A DNA stretch of 64,000 nucleotides from Elgaria multicarinata webbii (GCF_023053635.1 NC_086177.1:99978001-100042000); one strand, 5' to 3'; positions 21,508 through 33,281 are shown, counted from the stretch's first letter. Notes: generated by a model from the sequence alone, not told the origin. A program made the numbers and translations.

Positions 21508-24238
21508 CATTAGTATATTACAGTACAGATTGGGGAGATGGTTCTGCCTCTACGGTTTTTGTAAGCTAGGACAGTACCAGAGGTTGTTCACCTGGTAACA
21601 TACTATTGGTTGATCTCCACAGGGGCACAGCTCACCAACTACCATCATCTCTGTCTTTCCATAATAATTTTCTCGTATCATAACTTCATGCACTGCTGGT
21701 GCAGGGAGCATCAGCTGCCACTGCAGTGGGAGGGGCCAAAGGCAGCCTCCATTTGCCATTCCACTGCTGGCACATCATTGGCTCCTCCCACATGAACCTT
21801 CCCAAGTTTTAAGGTTGGCTGGCGAGGCCCTGCTCCAAGTTCCAACTTATTTGGAAGGTGTGTTGGCATCTAGAAATGAGGCCATTTTGGTTGTCTCTCT
21901 GGGATCTGGAATGCTGTTCCTTGGGCTGTTCAGTCAGCTTCCCCTTCTCATGGTGTTCTGGAAACAAGTGACAACAATACTAATACACAGGGCCAGCCCT
22001 ACCATTAGGTAGAGTGAGGCAACCACCTCAGGTGGTAGTTTCTGTGGGGCAGCCGGGGCAGCCCCCCCCCCCCCCAAGCTCTTCCTCCTGAGCCCCCTGG
22101 GACAATCCCCTCTCTTGGAAAATGGAGCTTTTTTGCCACACCACCTGTCCTGCACTGCTAAATTAGCCTGCTGCCCTGAAGCATGGTGGTGGACGCAATC
22201 CTGTTGCCAGGGCTAAAACATGATTCAACTGCTGGTACAGTCAGCCTCTGTATGTGGAATTGAGGGGATACCATGTCAGCACACATATTCTGCTGTTTTG
22301 CTGTTTGGTTTATGGATATTTTATACTGTTTTGTTTATTTAGTGTATTTGCATCTTGCCCTTCCTGTAAGGAGAGTACAACCCCACCCTTTCCAACTTCT
22401 CCTTACAAAACCATGTGCGGTGGGTTAGGTTCGCCCAAATGGCTGATAGGAGATTTGAACACAGATATCTCCACTTTTAAGAAATTTAAATAAGAATCGA
22501 AATGCTCAGGAAGCTTGAGCCTGCACCCAGTATCACATTCTGCATTTTCGTGCGTGGCAGATGCACAGCCCTTGAGCACATCCTGGAAAATACGTGAGCA
22601 TCGAACTGTTTGCTTTATTTAATACTTTCCCTGCAAATGGTCGGTTAGCCAGCATTTGTCAGAGTTTCTGTCTCAGAGATGTTTGGCCACACTGAATGAT
22701 GAGGAAATAGTGAAATGGATTTTATTTGGCACAGGAGAAGGAAGGACGAGTCTCTAAATAAAAGCTGTTGCATAAGCGATGTGGCACTGTTCTACTCTGT
22801 TGCACCAGCAAAGCCCCCAGAGAAATGATAGTGTATTCTGCTGTTCTAGTTTTTGTTTGCTTTTCTGCTTTGACAGATGGAAGGGGTTTAAACTGGAGTG
22901 ATAAAGCCTGGCACCGCATAGAAATGGCTTGATTCATCAATGGAGTGAATCAGTTCATGTTTACAGCCCTCATTCTAACATGAAATTCAGCTTGTAAGAC
23001 TTGGGGCGGAAACATGACCATGGCAGTGCAGGCACAAGGAGATGGTTTCTGGGAGCTTTGGTTCAAGACACACACACCCCCAAGTATTGTACTTGCAGAT
23101 AGGTCCATGGAAGCAGCTAGCCCCTGTTTTCTTACTAGGCCAATTTCCTACACACGCCTAAAAGGAAAGAGACTCCAGTTTCCAAGAGCAAAATGTTAAA
23201 TTATTAACATTTTATCAATAAACTTTAAAGGGCAGGGCATGGTGTGTCAGTAATGCTGATAGTCAGAAATGTCTTCTAATTGCAGGTGTCTTTATTAGGC
23301 TCAGCAATGGCAATCCTGGAAGTCTCCTTTGCTCCATTTAGTACTGAATTATGTCTACTAAAATGATCATGAAAATTGCAGAAGGGAGATGACATAGATA
23401 TCTTTAGTTTAATCTAGGGCTGCCTCCATATGGATAGCAGCCAGAAAGGCCCACATATGTGAATCCACAGGGACTAGTGATAATGTCAAAAGCACATGCA
23501 CAGTGTTATATATAGGGCTGAGCCAAAACAGCACTCAGTGCAACTTTGGAGCTCCATGCAGCAGCCTCAGAAAAGCACAGGCCACCCTGCCTCAGTTACT
23601 TTCATCCATTCTTTTCAGCATGGGAACTGAAATGGAGATGAAAGTGTTCATAGCCCAGCTGCGTAGCTGTGCTCCCACGGCACACACAGATCCAGGCTTC
23701 TCTGCCCAGTGGCATCCCAGTGGCGGTGTGGTGTGGCAGTACTAGCAGCAGCAGTGCGCTAAAGTAGAAGGAAAAATAAGGTTACAGAGGTGTGTGGGGT
23801 TTTTTTTTAACCTAGGAACAAGTGAGTCATCATATCTCCAATCAGAAAGTTACTAATGATGGCAAATGAAGCTAATTCAGAGTGAGAGCACTGCTTCCTG
23901 AATGGGCACCTGATTGGCTACATGATGACTCATAGGTTCCTGGGTGAGGGGGCTTTTTAAAAATAGCACCTCTGCAGCAGCCAAGTGGGGCTACAAAGAC
24001 AATGCAAACTAGGGCAGGAGAGAGAGAAGAATGGGGTAGAAGAAAGCCCTGTACCCCATTATTGGCAAAAATGTGAAAGTTTCATGCAGCCTTGATTTAT
24101 CTTAGAATTGGCTCTTTTTCACAGCAAGTGCCCCCCCCCCCAAAAAAAAACTGGTTTTCTGAACGCTCATGTCTAGGTGGAAATATCTTTGATGGCAAAT
24201 GACCTACAAAATAACCAAATTCAGAGAATGTCTACTGA

Positions 24239-24614
24239 TCATAGAATCATAGAATAATAGAGTTGGAAGGCACCTATAAGGCCATCAAATCCAACCTTCT
24301 GTTCAATGCAGGGATCTACCTTAAAGCATTCCTGATAGATGACTGTCCAGCTGCCTCTTGAAGGCCTCTAGTGTGGGAGAGCCCACGACCTCCCTAGGGA
24401 AATGGTTCCATTGTCATACTGCTCTAACAGTCAGGAAATTTTTCCTGATGTCCAGCCAGAATCTGGCTTCCTGTAACTTGAGCCCATTATTCCATGTCCT
24501 GCACACTGGGATGATCAAGAAGAGATCCTGGCTCTCCTCTGTGTGACACCCTTTCAAGGAATGGAAGAATACTATCATGTTTCCCCTCAATTTTCTCTTC
24601 TCCAGGCTAAACAG
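24239..24614 (-). mobile_element. CR1 LINE 3' end
   Basis: Reversed CR1: AGAATCATAGAATAATAGAG tail, GGCCTCTAGTGTGGGAGAGC, and up to TTCTCTTCTCCAGGCTAAAC. It corresponds to the last ~375 bases of the copy at 9068 and ends 520 bases before an NSMCE2 exon. Confidence 0.88.
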
Positions 24615-25137
24615 TCTGTGGATGGCATCTCTGATATTCGAGGGATTACCTTATCACAGGCCTGTTATAGGATGAATGGGATTTTAGAAAGCATCTCAGA
24701 CCTGCAGTTCACAAATGTTGTATTAAAGCAGAGGTGTTTAACTTCTTTTAGCCAAATTTTGGAGAAACTCTCCAGGGCCATTACTGAGCATGTGCTCATG
24801 TTTGATTTGTGCAACTTTCCCAGTTCAGCTTAGTGCAAATTTCCTAATTTGCACAAATCCCCCCTATAGAACCAGACCCAGTTTAGTCTATGGAGAAATT
24901 TGTGCAATTTCCTCATTTGCTCAGAGTGAGCAGGGATCACAAATGCACCCCCAACAGCTGCACACACAGCTGGGTCAAGGTCAATTATGTTTATTTACCA
25001 TTCTCAACTGTGGTATAAATCTGTATCTATATCTATATCTGGGAGTGCAATAAGTACCAACAATGACTATTTTAATGACAGCAGTCACACTTTTACTGAA
25101 TGGTGTTTTCTCCCACCCTCTCCTCTTTCTTCTGCAG

Positions 25138-25241
25138 TTGGTGTCCTGTCAGTTCCAGATGAAATCCCTGACCTTGAACTAGTCGATGAGGATATTGCAG
25201 TGACACAAAGTCAGATGAACTTCATATGCCCCATTACACAG
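25138..25241 (+). CDS. NSMCE2: NSMCE2 internal coding exon (third from last): start of SP-RING
   Basis: NSMCE2 (NSE2/MMS21) is the SUMO E3 ligase of the nuclear SMC5/6 complex and acts in recombination repair and replication-fork stability. This 104-nt exon follows a long pyrimidine tract ending in CTTCTGCAG and is followed by the donor CAG|GTATGT. It begins with two bases of a split codon and then reads GVLSVPDEIPDLELVDEDI, AVTQSQMNFICPITQ. From memory, human NSMCE2 has VDEDIIVTQSQTNFTCPITK at the same place. The segment before VDEDI is variable in the family and differs here by one residue in length. The Cys of CPIT is a conserved structural cysteine at the start of the SP-RING fold. The exon ends in phase 0. 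The upstream exon carrying the coiled-coil segment was not recognised in the first 25 kb, so it probably lies outside the window. Identification is strong because the next two exons continue the same protein in frame. Confidence 0.93.
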
Positions 25242-25365
25242 GTATGTAACTCACATGCTGGTACCAGTGGGGAAGTACTTTTCTCTGGTGGCTTCATAGG
25301 CTATTTGCAACAATGCTAATCCTACTCATGTCCCACAGCAGGAAATATGTGTGGTGGATGTATAC

Positions 25366-25689
25366 CAGGGGTATTGAACCTCATCCTCCGGGCCAAATCT
25401 GGCCCTCGGGAGTTCCCCCAATGGCTCCACGCCTTTTTCCTTGAATGCTGTTCATTTTGTGGTGTCTTGGCTTTTGCACATGTCCTCCCATTCTGAAAGG
25501 TTGAAGGTTGAATTAAGCTCTCCTACAGCTTAATTACTGCCAGTAAGAGCCTTAAGCAAAGATATGCTGGTATTGCTGGTATTTTTGTCCCCCCACCTTT
25601 TGCCCCAGCCCCCACTTGAATGCAGCCCCCAAGAGCTTCTCTGGAATTAAAACGTGTTCCTGGAGCTGAAAGGGTTTTCAAAACCCCTG
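25366..25689. mobile_element. hAT-like element, CAGGGGT family, copy 1
   Basis: Starts CAGGGGTATTGAACCTCATC and ends GGTTTTCAAAACCCCTG. ATGTATAC on the left and ATGTAGAT on the right agree at 6 of 8 positions, consistent with a decayed 8-bp duplication. The interior (AAGGTTGAA, AGCTTAATTACTG, TTTTGCCCC) is shared with copies at 42775 and 49013. It lies in the NSMCE2 intron, 125 bases after an exon. Confidence 0.65.
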
Positions 25690-25958
25690 ATGTAGATTCC
25701 CTGTATTCCAGCTAAATCCTTTCCAGTAATTTTAGCCAGAGCCCCAATATAATGCTAGGGGGGGGAGTATCACTCTCTGCACATCAGTGCCATTTGAAGT
25801 GAAATTGCTGCAAGCTGATTCTCTACTGTGCTGATTTCAACCGTTCACGCGATACAGTTCAGATATGAGTCAAGAAACCAATGCAGTTAAAAGCAAGTGT
25901 AGACAAGGTTTGATATCTAATTGAACACAGGGGTGGGCTGGCTACATTCTTGTGTGGC

Positions 25959-25961
<3 letters not shown>

Positions 25962-26007
<46 letters not shown>
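25962..26007. repeat. (GT)n microsatellite
   Basis: About 23 GT units. Confidence 0.97.
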
Positions 26008-26008
<1 letters not shown>

Positions 26009-26330
26009 TCTGGTGGTCCGCTGATATCCTTTTACTTTTCAAAGCAAGAGTGTAGACCCAGGATCTCTTAACATTGCAAATGCAACAATTAAGTGATTCT
26101 TCTTTTTTTAAGAACATAAGCACCTTATTCAATCAGATTGTGGTGCAACTAGTCCAGCATTCATTGCAAGAATTCCAACAAGTAGCAAATGCTAGTTGCC
26201 CCCCTCCATCATTGACCAGTGGTCCACAAATTGATTGCTGTCAATCTCCTACTTCCCCCCCCCACACACACCATTTGATACTCTGTAGATCCTTGACTTT
26301 ACATTGAGTAATTAAGAACATAAGAACATA

Positions 26331-26502
26331 ATAGGTTTTGCCCTACCCTGTGCCTGTTTACACTTCCCTGTGCCTGTTTGCATTCTCCTTCCCTCTTTAT
26401 TGTTTACTACAACTTATTAGATTGTAAGCCTATGCGGCAGGGTCTTGCTATTTACTGTGTTATCTGTACAGCACCATGTACATTGATGGTGCTATATTAA
26501 TA

Positions 26503-26531
<29 letters not shown>
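26331..26531 (+). mobile_element. L2-type 3' tail ending in (AAT)n
   Basis: TTGCCCTACCCTGTGCCTGT, ATTGTAAGCCTATGCGGCAG, GCACCATGTACATTGATGG, GCTATATTAATAAATAATAA. The same unit occurs reversed at 40903-41100 and shortened at 63645-63742. Confidence 0.65.
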
Positions 26532-26533
<2 letters not shown>

Positions 26534-26568
26534 CTTTCAACCACGTAAATTGGTTGAAAGCATTATTA
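26526..26568. repeat. 18-bp perfect inverted repeat at the LINE 5' junction
   Basis: ATGCTTTCAACCA (26531-26543) is mirrored by TGGTTGAAAGCAT (26551-26563); pairing extends through the AAT-rich flanks to 18 bases each, with a 7-base loop. Confidence 0.8.
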
Positions 26569-27998
26569 AAGACAAAATTAGTAAGCATATAGAAGGGCAG
26601 GTCCTGCTGAAGAAGAATCAACATGGCTTCCGCAAAGGCAAGCCCTGTCTTACTAATCTACTAGAATTCTTTGAAAGTGTCAACAAACATGTAGATAGGG
26701 GTGATCCGGTGGACATTGTTTACTTGGATTTCCAAAAGGCTTTTGATAAAGTCTCCCACCAAAGACTCCTGAATAAACTTAGTAGACATGGAATAAGAGG
26801 AGAGGTCCTCTTATGGATCAGTAACTGGTTAAAGAAGAGAAAGCAGAGAGTAGGAATAAATGGTCAATTCTCCCAATGGAGGGAAGTAAATAGTGGGGTC
26901 CCACAGGGATTGGTATTGGGACCAATTCTTTTCAACTTGTTCATAAATGATCTGGAATCAGGAGTGAGCAGTGAAGTGGCCAAGTTTGCCGACAACACCA
27001 AATTATTTAAGGTTGTTAAAACACAAAGGGATTGTGAAGAGCTCCAAAGGGATCTCTCCAAGCTGGGAGAGTGGGCGTCCAAATGGCAAATGCGGTTCAA
27101 TGTAAGCAAGTGTAAGGGGATGCATGCTGGGGCAAAAAAAACCAACTTCAAGTATAACCTAATGGGATCTGAGCTGGCGGCGACTGAACAAGAAATCTTG
27201 GGATTGTGGTGGACAGCTCGTTGAAAATGTCCACCCAGTGTGCAGCCGCTGTAAAGAAGGCAAACTCCATGTTAGGCATTATAAGAAAAGGAATTGAGAA
27301 TAAAACGGCCAGTATCATACTGCCCTTATACAAATCTATGATGCAACCACACTTAAAATACTGTGTACAGTTCTGGTCACCACACCTAAAAAAAGTTTTT
27401 ATAGAGCTGGAAAAAGTGCAGAAAAGAGCAACTAAAATGATTAAGGGGCTGGAGCATCTCCCCTATGATGGAAGGTTACATCAGCTGGGATTGTTTAGCT
27501 TAGAGAAGAGGAGGCAGAGGGGGAGACATGATAAAGGTATACAAAATTATGCATGGTATGGAGAATATGGATAGGGAGACATTTTTCTCCCTCTCTCAAA
27601 ATACTAGAACCTGGGTCATCCCATGAAGCTGATTGGTGGGAGATTCAGGACAAATAAAGGAAGTACTTCTTCACACAGCACATAGTTAAATTATGGAACT
27701 CACTACCACAGGATGTAGTGATTACCACCAATTTGGATGGCTTTAAAAGGGGTTGGATAAATTCCTAGAGGTAAAGTCTTTCAATGGCTACTAGCCCTGA
27801 TGGTTGTGTGCAACCTCCAGTATCCAAGGCAGTAAGCCTGTGTGCACCAGTTGCAGGGGAACATGGGTGGGATGGTGCTATTGCACCATGTCCTGCTTGT
27901 TCATCCCTGGCTGATGGCTGGTTATCCACTATGTGAACAGAGTGCTGGAGTTGATGGATCCTTGGTCTGATCCAGCGTGACACTTCTTATGTTCTTAT
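26549..27998 (+). mobile_element. CR1/L2-type LINE with reverse-transcriptase domain, 5'-truncated
   Basis: About 1.45 kb. The first 225 codons encode RT fingers and palm: HGFRKGKPCLTNLLEFFE, DIVYLDFQKAFDKVSHQRLL, NSGVPQGLVLGPILFNLFIN and KFADNTKLFK. The catalytic box is FADN where active elements have FADD. After AATEQE the frame is broken by a missing base near 27203; it resumes with SSLKMSTQCAAAVKKANSML and LFSLEKRRQRG, then shifts again near 27520. The 3' UTR contains GCTGATGGCTGGTTATCC and ends TTCTTATGTTCTTA. Inactive. Confidence 0.9.
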
Positions 27999-28719
27999 AA
28001 TAAGTTTTTATAAAATTACACACACACTCATCCCAGGAATACTCTTAAACTCAATTTGAGACCCATGTTCTAATCAGGGGTTTTCAACGTGAACTTGGCA
28101 GTTTCATTGCAACCTGGACTGGCACCCACAGAGGAAAAGAAAGAAGAGGAATTCATACATGGACGAAAGGAGAGGAATTCATACTTTTACTAAATGTATA
28201 TCCCACCTCCATGCCCAAAATGGTGCCTGAGATCCCACAAGCTACTCCTGGTCTTGGGTCATGGTATGTTTGACCCTGGTCAGTTACCTATAAGTCTGAA
28301 AACTACAGCTCTAAAGAACAAGTACATAGCCTTTCTGTGTTCTGGAATTCCTATTTGAAAATGGACATGGTACTAGAAATTCCCGGGCTCCCTCCCTCCC
28401 CTCAGTAAATCCCTCCTTTAAAAACTCATATTTTCCATGAAACCCTTCCAAATCCCCCCTTCCTTGTCTCCCACCAAGGCAAGGGCTAATTAATGGCATA
28501 TAACAAAACAAAAGTTCTTAAAAATGGCTTTTGCTGCTCCCGCCTTCCCCTCCTTCTAGTATTTCTCTGCTGCATTGCCTTAGAGCAGACATAGGGCATC
28601 TTTTTTGGACTGAGGCCCTGTGCCAGGGCGTTGTAATACACAGGGCCACTGCCCCAAATGAATGGGGCTATTGTTGGCATACAGCCACATACACACCTTT
28701 TCTATCTCTGTGTCTGTCT

Positions 28720-28772
<53 letters not shown>

Positions 28773-29381
28773 TCACTGAACTGTCTTTGTTCGGCCCACG
28801 CTTTTCTCTGTTTGGAAAGGGGAGGCAGAGGGACACTGCTTCAGGGCGCTGGGAATGCCTTCTGGCTGCGTCTTCTCCATGATTTGGATTTGCTTTCCCA
28901 TCAGCTTTCCCGGACACAGCACTCCTTCAGTGGGCGGCTCGGTCAGGAGCTGGCTTTGCTCCCCCTGTGCCTTTTCCGACTGGGGAAGGTGGTCAGAAGC
29001 CAGCTCCCAACTGAGCTGCAACCTTGAAGCCACTCTTCCGCCTTCTCTAAGGGGGTGGGGTCTCATGGAGGCCTTCATGGGCTAGATGGGGAGGCCTGGC
29101 GGGCCAGATTTGGCCCATAGGGTGAAGGAATGTAAGTCCTTAGGGCTGAAACCTGGGGTCAGAGGCCCATCTATATGCTTACATACATGCATGCGTTGCA
29201 CTGCAAATCACTCTGCTCATTTACAGAACGGTATTACATAGTAATAAATAATCATAAGCCTATTAATGGTCTTCAGTTTCTGAGGGATGTTGAGGATGGA
29301 GCCAGTACTGTAGAATTGATTTGAGGACATAACAAAACACTTGATTTGGGTAGTCGAGTGCAACCTGATTAATTATTACAG
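27999..29381. other. NSMCE2 intron, no gene features
   Basis: Holds the (CA)n array and GC-richer sequence at 28780-29100 with GGGCCAGATTTGGCCCATAG, possibly a decayed repeat end. Nothing else recognised. Confidence 0.5.
28722..28770. repeat. (CA)n microsatellite
   Basis: About 24 CA units. Confidence 0.97.
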
Positions 29382-29488
29382 GTGGAAATGAAGAAACCAG
29401 TCAGGAATAAAATCTGCCGTCACACCTACGAAGAAAATGCCATCCTGGAACACATCTGGCTCAAAGAGCAACAGAAGAAGAAAGTCCG
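29382..29488 (+). CDS. NSMCE2: NSMCE2 penultimate coding exon: SP-RING core with Cys-x-His
   Basis: A 107-nt exon lies between the acceptor AATTATTACAG, which has a weak pyrimidine tract, and the donor CCG|GTAAGC. It reads VEMKKPVRNK, ICRHTYEENAILEHIW, LKEQQKKKVR, and the last Arg codon is split across the intron (two bases here). Recalled human sequence is EEMKKPVKNKVCGHTYEEDA followed by a basic stretch of the same length. The Cys and His of the C-x-H pair are zinc ligands of the SP-RING, the domain that recruits the SUMO-charged E2. The residue between them is Arg (codon CGT) where human has Gly, a one-base difference from GGT. The intron to the previous exon is 4.1 kb and to the next one 8.6 kb. 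Phase 0 at the start and phase 2 at the end match both neighbours. Confidence 0.94.
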
Positions 29489-29734
29489 GTAAGCAGCCAT
29501 CAGCGTGTGGGAAAGGAATTCTGCTGAGCCTGGGAACATAATATTCACTATCGTACTCAGGGATGTAGAAGAGCAATGTCCTCTCTCTCACACACACACA
29601 CAGGCCCATTCACTTTTCCATCTGTGTGTCTATCATAGAACCCTTGAAGGTTGCACTACGTTTGGGAGCAAAATCCTCTCCCTCATTGCACATGGTGCAT
29701 TGTTTGGGAAGCCCAACATATGAAGTTGCACGCA

Positions 29735-30055
29735 GGAGATGCAGGAGAAATCCAGAACAGATACAAATGAATTTGGATTTCTATGAACTGGACCTGCGGA
29801 TTCCGCAACAAACGAGTTTTTCACTTTTGAGAGGGCTTAGCGCGAATGTGCTTTAACTAATGTACGTTAGCACATTTGCACAAGTGTTTAAGTGCACATT
29901 AGCACCAATGCAAATTTGTGCAAGTAGATCTAAATTCAGGTAAGAAATAATAATCTGATGCCGTCAATGAGCGGACGATGGAACAAAAGACTCCTGACAA
30001 TCCACAAAACACAGACAGAACAAATTTAACAAAATCCGTACTTCCCTAGATGAGC
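29735..30055. repeat. Unclassified interspersed repeat, copy 1
   Basis: Shares GGAGAAATCCAGAACAGAT-like and TTTGGATT segments, then CATTAGCAC/GCGAATGTG motifs, with 31845-32080. No coding signal and no clear ends; family unknown. Confidence 0.4.
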
Positions 30056-30392
30056 TGATATTGCATGCATGGGGGAACTTATGTCACTGGGCCAAAGAGA
30101 GGCAAGGCTTGTCATGGGAGTTTCCCTTCCATAGAAACCAGGGACATTCTAGATTGTATAATGCAAAACTGGCTCTTCCCTTCTTTTATAGGCAGTGGTC
30201 CATATGTTTCTTTCTTCAAGAAACTCTGTTTGCTCCATAAAAATAATTTTGCCGTTGTGCTGAATGAAATTAGGCTGGCCCAGAGTATCTTTATTGCTTG
30301 AATTTATTGTTCTGTAATTTTGTATTGTTTTATTTGCCTTGTAAACTGTCCCGGTAAAAGGTTTTTTGAAGTGTGGGTTAGAAATACTTTCA

Positions 30393-30403
30393 ATAGATAG
30401 ATC

Positions 30404-30447
<44 letters not shown>
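30393..30447. repeat. (GATA)n microsatellite
   Basis: About 13 GATA units with one ATCGAT variant near the start. GATA arrays are common on reptile sex chromosomes but a single short array carries no such implication. Confidence 0.95.
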
Positions 30448-30607
30448 CAATTGCTCCCCTACCCCCATCCCAGTGATGCCAGTAATGACAAAGCCTTGAA
30501 TACATTTTTTTGGTGGAAACATGAGGTCTCGGGATTATCGCTATTCTTAGTTCATTGACATGGACCTACTTGCAAAACCTGTACCGTAGATCAGAGATAG
30601 GCAGAAA

Positions 30608-30708
30608 GTAGACTTCCAGGTGTTTTAGACTTCAAGTCCAAGCATTCCTGACCACTGGCCATGCTGGCAGGGGCTTCTGGGAGCTGAAGTCCAAAACATC
30701 TGGAGATC
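30608..30708. mobile_element. ACTCCCA fold-back element, copy 7
   Basis: GACTTCCAGGTGTTTTAGAC left arm and GAAGTCCAAAACATCTGGAG right arm are present; the ACTCCCA core is mutated. Confidence 0.65.
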
Positions 30709-30740
30709 TATGTTCTGCCCCCCCCCCCCCGCTCTCGGTC

Positions 30741-30874
30741 AGCCTTCCTCAACATGGTACCCTCCAGATGTATTGGATCACAAACCCCATCCTTCCCTGC
30801 CAGCATAGCCAATGTTCAGGGACGGTAGAATTTGTAGTCCAACATACCTGGAGGGCGCCAGGTTGGGGAAGGCT
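30741..30874. mobile_element. ACTCCCA fold-back element, copy 8
   Basis: Full outer arms: AGCCTTCCTCAACATGGTAC at the left and GCGCCAGGTTGGGGAAGGCT at the right. Shows that the element extends to AGCCTTCC/GGAAGGCT. Confidence 0.75.
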
Positions 30875-31844
30875 GCTGTTTGGAGGAGGGCTGTATGTGT
30901 GGTTTTTGCTGCTAACATTTCTCTGTAAAAGTACAGTGTGAATTGCCAGTACAAGGGTGACTCTTGGCAGTGATTTCCACAATCCAAGCAGGCCTTTGTA
31001 GGAGCTGCCAGATTGTAGCAATTGCTGCAAAGCGCATCTCTGCCGCATCAGTTCATGCGGTGTGCTCTGTGCATATCTTAGCTTATGTGGCTCATTTAGC
31101 GAAATGGTGCAAACTGCCCCTAGGATCACAACCATTTGGATAACAGAGCTCCCACCTACCCTATCACAGCTGACACTGGAGAAAGAAATAAGCTTTCCAA
31201 GTGTCTCAAAAGTCAGATTTCCCTTATTAGCCAGCGTAGGAATTTATTCATTCTCTGTGTTAAAAAAAAACACCCACTTTCTTTGACTATTCAAGATGCT
31301 CCAAGATGTATTTATTTATTTATTTGCAAAGAAATCCTGAAAAGAAAATGAATGCAAACTAAAAATGGTTGTAGTAATAACGGGCGGTTTGCATTACCGG
31401 AATCACCGTGGCTTATGTGTGGTGCTATTGGCTTGGAGATTTAAGAGCATAAGCGTAAGTTTATACGGTCATGCATGGCTAGCTGGGGCTGAACAATATA
31501 GAGAAAGCAAACTGTTGCATACAAAAATATTTGGGAAGTGCAGGATGGAAATGGGGGTTATTTGGACAATCAGCATGAAAAGCATTGAAGAGGACCTTAG
31601 ACAGGGGGGCGTTACCGCTTCATCCTCTTCATGTAGCTGTATTTTTAATCCCAGCCTTTGAGTCTTAAAAGAAGCTAAGACAGGTGATTGTCTTATTCTG
31701 CTAGCTGATGAGCTGATCTATTGCTCCCCTTTCGTTCTCATCCATCTGTCCATCCATTCCAGGTGGTGCAACATATAATTTTTGTCTCAAGACATAATTA
31801 ACACCAAGTGCAACATTAGAGTGAGTCAAATGAGAATGCAGATG

Positions 31845-32080
31845 GAACATCTGCACTTAGGAATGTCGGAGAAATCCACAACAGATTCAAATGGTTTTGG
31901 ATTCCGGAGCAGATTGCATTTCCCGAATCATGCAGACTTGTGGCCTGTTTTTTCACTAAAACCAAGTCACCAGATTCCACGGACTTGTGAACTAGTTTTG
32001 TGCTAATTCTCATGTGTGCATAAGTGTTAATTCACATTAGTTAATGCGCATTAGTGTGAATGTGTTCTGACTAGTTCGGG
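31845..32080. repeat. Unclassified interspersed repeat, copy 2
   Basis: Contains GGAGAAATCCACAACAGATT, TTTGGATTCCGGAGCAGATT, ATTCACATTAGTTAATGCGC; related to 29735-30055. Confidence 0.4.
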
Positions 32081-33280
32081 GAGGGGGGGCTGTTCTGAAA
32101 AGTTCAGGCTCTGCCTTTGGTAGCTTTTAAGGCAGTTCCACAGCTACCTGGTCTCCATCCCCCACCTCTATAAATGCTCTTGCTGTCCAAACTTAGGATG
32201 TAGATGGAGGAACTGGTTAGCTCCAAACATATTCCATCGAACTCCTGGACAATCTCTACCTTTCAGGCACTGATCCTTGTCTTCTATATAGAAGAAGGAG
32301 GAGGATTCGTTCTTTAGCCCTACCTAAAGTCTGACGTGGTGATGTCCAGGGACAAGTTTACCATCTCAACAAGAACCAAGGCTCTGGGGATAGCTCAAAT
32401 GCATTTAGCTGCCACTCATCAAATGCTGAATGCTAATAAGAAAGGAAATGATGTCCTTGTATGTCTGAACCAGCCCTTTATGACAGCATCATTGGACATT
32501 TTCTGGACCCAAAACGTTATCAAGAGAGCATTTGTGGATGATCTGAGGTCTGGTCTATAAATAGAAAAGGGTGTGACAGAATGCTCCATTCCACTTCAGG
32601 CAGCAGTTTACAGTTTTGAATGCTGCCGTGTCCAAAAACAAAACAAAAAAGGGACATGGAAGTAGAAAGAAGAAAGGTGATGAGCAAGTTCGGTTCTTGC
32701 TATGCTAGCTTTCTACTTGCAAGGATGTTTTTATGCAAGGGAGCATTCTAACATTTGCTCTTGGATCCCGTGATCCATGAGCAGAAGAAAATTAACAGAG
32801 TGGGAATCTTTCCCTTGTGCTCCACTCACACAAAGTGCTTCCATCCAATTTTGGCTGATTCCCCGCTCCCCCCAATCCACGAATATCTCCTGATCCACTG
32901 AGAAGCATTCCCACCACCACCCCGGAAACTCTGTGGGGAGGAGGGGCCAGGAATGTCCCCTTCCATGGTCTTTCCTTGCATGGATTTCAGGATGCAAGCC
33001 AGTGTCTCCCATCTACAGTCTGAAGTGGTACCGTCCTTTCTACCAATTTGGAACTCTTATCACCTCATTCTGCCATGTGTATAGACCCGGGTCTAAGATA
33101 CAGATGGGGGACATAAAGAATAAAGGTCACCTTTCAGATTTGCTGGGGTCCCTGCCATATTACTGATTTAGAGTAACACAGAAAAGAATGTGGTGATGCC
33201 ACAGGTGATCAGGAACAAGTGATCACCAAAGCATCCTTCCTTCTCCCACACAGTGCAGGCAAGTACCTTAGGAGATTGCA

Positions 33281-33281
<1 letters not shown>

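Larger units (their letters stand above)
17987..25137. other. Presumed NSMCE2 intron between listed repeats
   Basis: 17987-18904, 19071-19497 and 21508-24238 show no gene features; 22320-22500 may be a decayed SINE, and a C12 run lies near 22064. 24615-25137 leads into the NSMCE2 exon and contains a short (TCTATA)n-like run near 25022. Confidence 0.45.

Noticed and set aside
28658-28882. His-Thr repeat peptides
   Set aside because: Direct translation of a (CA)n microsatellite; the same applies at 11205, 25962 and 47371.
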